A stretch of 7,847 nucleotides of DNA from positions 1-7,847 of the forward strand of contig JAPPKP010000150.1 in the NCBI GenBank assembly GCA_028819955.1, read 5' to 3'. Within the stretch, counting starts at the first letter, position 1; the number at the start of each line of letters is the position of its first letter. Below the pieces are notes generated by a model that worked only from the letters and a program-made list of their open reading frames with translations, was not told the DNA's origin and did no database searches. The position numbers and the translations under genes are program-made. Shown piece by piece: positions 6,158 through 7,847 of this stretch. This DNA is from Rhodospirillaceae bacterium (lineage in GTDB: Bacteria > Pseudomonadota > Alphaproteobacteria > UBA828).

Positions 6158-7150
6158 CTAGAAGGGCGACAAGTCGTAGTAGGCGTCTTCGCCGAGGACG
6201 GAGATCACCACGTCCTTGAAGCCTTGCGCATTGTTGGCGTCGACGATCATGGGACCGGTGGCGATCGGCGTGACGGGCCACATCTGGGACTGGTTGTAGT
6301 GATAGAGCACCTCGTAGGCATACGGCGCCTGGATCGGGAGCTGCTGGCTGAACGTCGCCAGGCACAGGCCAGCGAGCACGCATTCCAGCGACGACGGCGA
6401 GGCGTCCGCGGTTGTCACCAGGATGTCTTCGCGACCCAGCTCCTCGACCACGTCGGTCATCCACTTGTTGGCATTCGTTGCGGCGAACAGCGCGCCCACA
6501 TCCGGGTTGGCGACGATGTAGGACCTGATGATGTCCTTCGCCTTGAGCGGCTCCTCTCCGATGGCGACCCTGTCGGTCGCGACGCCTTCCGGCATGGCGG
6601 AGAAGAAGCCCGCGGCGCGCTGCTCCTGGCCTGCATGGCCCAAGTGAGCCATGAGGTAGGCCACGCGATCCGGGGTTCCTTCCTTTAGAACGCGCTTGCC
6701 GATGACCGCGCCGACGATCGATTCGTCCGCGCCGACCCAGGTCAGGTAGAGACCTTCGAGCTTGGCCTCCTCCTCCGGCTGGGGCGGATGCGAGGTCACG
6801 GAGACGAAGGGGATGCCCTTCTCCTGGGCGGCACGTAAGCCCGGCAGCAGCGCGTCCACCGACGAGATGTGCATGGCGATCCCGTCCGGATCGGCGTTCA
6901 GCACCGTGTCGAGGAACTTGGCATGCTCGGCCGGGTCATAGTTCTCGGGGCCGACATACCTGATCTCCACGTCAGGATGCGAAGCCATGTAGGCTTCGCC
7001 GGCCTTGATGTGGAACTGGACGTTGGCGTCCACCATTCCCCACAGGATATGGTAGAAGGTGTACTTCGTCTCGGCGAAGGCTCCGCCGGAGAACAGCACC
7101 GCGGCGATTGCGGCACTCAGTCCGAGAAAGCCGGTCTTCAATGCCTTCAT
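6158..7150 (-). CDS. Periplasmic sugar-binding protein (Peripla_BP_4) of the CUT2-type importer
   Basis: This 330-residue periplasmic binding protein is the first gene of the importer unit and sets its specificity. Residues 1-26 are a Sec signal peptide ending AFA|ET. The mature protein has the two-lobed periplasmic-binding-protein fold of the ribose/galactose class: YTFYHILWGMVDANVQF at the N-terminus, then FLDTVLNADPDGIAMHISS and AQEKGIPFVSVTSHPP. Lobe two shows GHAGQEQRAAGFFSAMP and VGALFAATNANKW, and the C-terminus has VTTADASPSSLECVLAG followed by FSQQLPIQAPYAYE. These correspond to the usual ligand-contact regions of the family. The ATG at 7150 has a strong GGAGGAG 3 nt upstream. The gene is preceded by a candidate promoter and a structured leader and followed by a GC-rich hairpin. 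The ligand is not recognisable: it could be a pentose, hexose or AI-2-like compound, or a non-sugar given the neighbouring molybdenum hydroxylase. Confidence 0.9.
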   Translation of the reverse strand: MKALKTGFLGLSAAIAAVLFSGGAFAETKYTFYHILWGMVDANVQFHIKAGEAYMASHPDVEIRYVGPENYDPAEHAKFLDTVLNADPDGIAMHISSVDALLPGLRAAQEKGIPFVSVTSHPPQPEEEAKLEGLYLTWVGADESIVGAVIGKRVLKEGTPDRVAYLMAHLGHAGQEQRAAGFFSAMPEGVATDRVAIGEEPLKAKDIIRSYIVANPDVGALFAATNANKWMTDVVEELGREDILVTTADASPSSLECVLAGLCLATFSQQLPIQAPYAYEVLYHYNQSQMWPVTPIATGPMIVDANNAQGFKDVVISVLGEDAYYDLSPF

Positions 7151-7153
7151 GAA

Positions 7154-7160
7154 CTCCTCC
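7154..7160 (-). promoter_or_regulatory. Ribosome binding site of the binding-protein gene
   Basis: The minus strand reads GGAGGAG, 3 nt before the ATG at 7150 (the GGAGG core is 5 nt away). It is the strongest such site in the window. It lies 2 nt beyond the 3' arm of the leader inverted repeat. Confidence 0.65.
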
Positions 7161-7162
7161 CA

Positions 7163-7236
7163 TTTGCGCGTGGTTTGTCATGACCTCGTGGACGCCCGGT
7201 CGGCGCCATCGGAACAGTCCGCCGTCACCACGCAAA
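7163..7236 (-). promoter_or_regulatory. Structured leader with a long-range inverted repeat ahead of the importer unit
   Basis: On the minus strand TTTGCGTGGT (7236-7227) is complementary to ACCACGCGCAAA (7174-7163), apart from a 2-nt bulge. Between the arms lies a smaller stem, CGGCG/CGCCG (7224-7220 with 7205-7201). The outer stem closes 2 nt before the ribosome binding site. It could be a folded 5' leader or a pair of half-sites for a repressor. No known riboswitch class was recognised. Confidence 0.35.
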
Positions 7237-7274
7237 CCCTGATCCTCTTGGAGCGGCGGGCCTATTCCAGTTCA

Positions 7275-7304
7275 ATTCTAGCCCACATTTGCATCCCATT
7301 CCAA
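7275..7304 (-). promoter_or_regulatory. Candidate sigma70 promoter for the importer unit
   Basis: On the minus strand TTGGAA (7304-7299) and TAGAAT (7280-7275) are separated by 18 nt. They match the -35 and -10 consensus at 4 and 5 of 6 positions. The stretch is locally AT-rich in otherwise GC-rich DNA. The transcript would start near 7268, leaving a leader of about 118 nt. It begins just beyond the stop of the molybdenum hydroxylase gene. Confidence 0.45.
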
Positions 7305-7311
7305 AGAGCAC

Positions 7312-7847
7312 TCAAATCTTGCCGAGCGCGCGCAGCACCTTCTGGGGCGTGAACGGCATGTCGGTGAGCCGTGCGGCGAAGGGTGCAAGCGCGTCGTTGA
7401 GCGCATTCATCACCGCAGCCGGCGCGCCGCAGGTGCCGGCCTCGCCCGCCCCCTTGGCACCGAGATCGGACTCCGATGTGGGCGAGACCGCATGGCCGCA
7501 GCGCATGTCGGGCAGCTCCGCCGCCATGGGCACGAGATAGTCCGCCATGGTGGCGTTCAGCAACTGCCCGTCGCTGTCGTACACGCACTGCTCCCAGAGC
7601 GCGGCGCCCAGCCCCTGCACGATGCCGCCCCGGATCTGCTCGTCCACGAGCAGCGGGTTGATGACGGTGCCGCAGTCCTCGATGCACCAGTGATCCAGCA
7701 GGGAGATGAAGCCGGTCTCGACATCGACCTCCAGGTAGGAAGCCTGCGCGCCGTTGGTGAAGGCGAAAGGGTATTGGCGCGGGACATAGTGGCGGGTCGC
7801 GACCAGCTCCGACTGGAAGCCATCCGGCAGGGTATCGGGCCGGTAGT
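7312..7847 (-). CDS. Molybdenum hydroxylase large subunit, C-terminal part (xanthine dehydrogenase/CoxL family; 5' end outside window)
   Basis: This is the molybdopterin-binding catalytic subunit of a xanthine dehydrogenase/aldehyde oxidase/CO dehydrogenase-type enzyme, which hydroxylates a substrate with water and passes electrons to FeS and FAD subunits. The 177 C-terminal residues are present and the frame is open to the right edge. Typical family segments are visible: ATRHYVPRQYPFAFTNGAQ, then the IEDCGTVINP loop, then GGIVQGLGAALWEQ, then LGAKGAGEAGTCGAPAAVMN. The Glu of KGAGE (codon at 7441-7443) is the active-site base. The enzyme is soluble and works with two small subunits, normally encoded beside it and so probably outside the window. 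The importer unit follows in the same direction after 161 bp, which contain a candidate promoter. The substrate (purine, aldehyde, N-heterocycle or other) cannot be deduced; the motif alone does not show that it is a true CO dehydrogenase. Confidence 0.93.
   Translation of the reverse strand, partial: YRPDTLPDGFQSELVATRHYVPRQYPFAFTNGAQASYLEVDVETGFISLLDHWCIEDCGTVINPLLVDEQIRGGIVQGLGAALWEQCVYDSDGQLLNATMADYLVPMAAELPDMRCGHAVSPTSESDLGAKGAGEAGTCGAPAAVMNALNDALAPFAARLTDMPFTPQKVLRALGKI

Noticed and set aside
4796..6688. 630-codon open frame on the plus strand
   Set aside because: It lies opposite the first permease and part of the binding-protein gene. Its translation is a low-complexity Asp/Arg/His/Gln-rich shadow without domains, whereas the minus-strand genes match known families throughout.

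Overview
The window is GC-rich and reads like a member of the Alphaproteobacteria, probably Hyphomicrobiales or a related order. The evidence is base composition, strongly GC-biased third codon positions, FrcA-like single-domain sugar ABC components, and an intergenic palindrome of the 'GTCATGCCCGG / TTGATCCGGGCAT' type that is widespread in that class. The order-level assignment is inference. Almost everything here is transport: two transcription units that converge near position 2500.

Left unit, plus strand (1-2479). The C-terminal part of a BCCT-family secondary transporter (betaine/choline/carnitine type) runs in from the left edge. After 50 bp comes a complete periplasmic solute-binding protein of the PotD-like (spermidine/putrescine) type. 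No ABC permease or ATPase follows it, so its membrane partner is either outside the window or unconventional.

Convergence zone (2480-2794). No intact gene is present. The minus strand carries two adjacent coding-like segments in different frames, which join into one plausible C-terminal protein fragment. I read this as a frameshifted gene remnant, with a tentative resemblance to DUF3179-type proteins.

Right unit, minus strand (7150 down to 2795). This is a CUT2-type (ribose/fructose-like) ABC importer in the order binding protein, permease, permease, ATPase. It has two paralogous RbsC/FrcC-type permeases and one single-domain FrcA-like ATPase that appears to start at TTG. The genes are unusually spread out. 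A 339-bp gap with hairpins follows the binding-protein gene, and a 268-bp gap holding a REP-like double hairpin separates the two permeases. A candidate sigma70 promoter and a leader with a long-range inverted repeat precede the binding-protein gene.

Right edge, minus strand (7312 to beyond 7847). This is the C-terminal 177 residues of a molybdenum hydroxylase large subunit (xanthine dehydrogenase/CoxL family). It lies upstream of the importer in the same orientation, so an uptake-plus-oxidation locus is possible. The substrate cannot be read from the sequence. I found no RNA genes, CRISPR arrays, insertion sequences or phage genes, and no clearly undescribed system. The oddities are the gene remnant, the gaps within the importer operon and the orphan binding protein.
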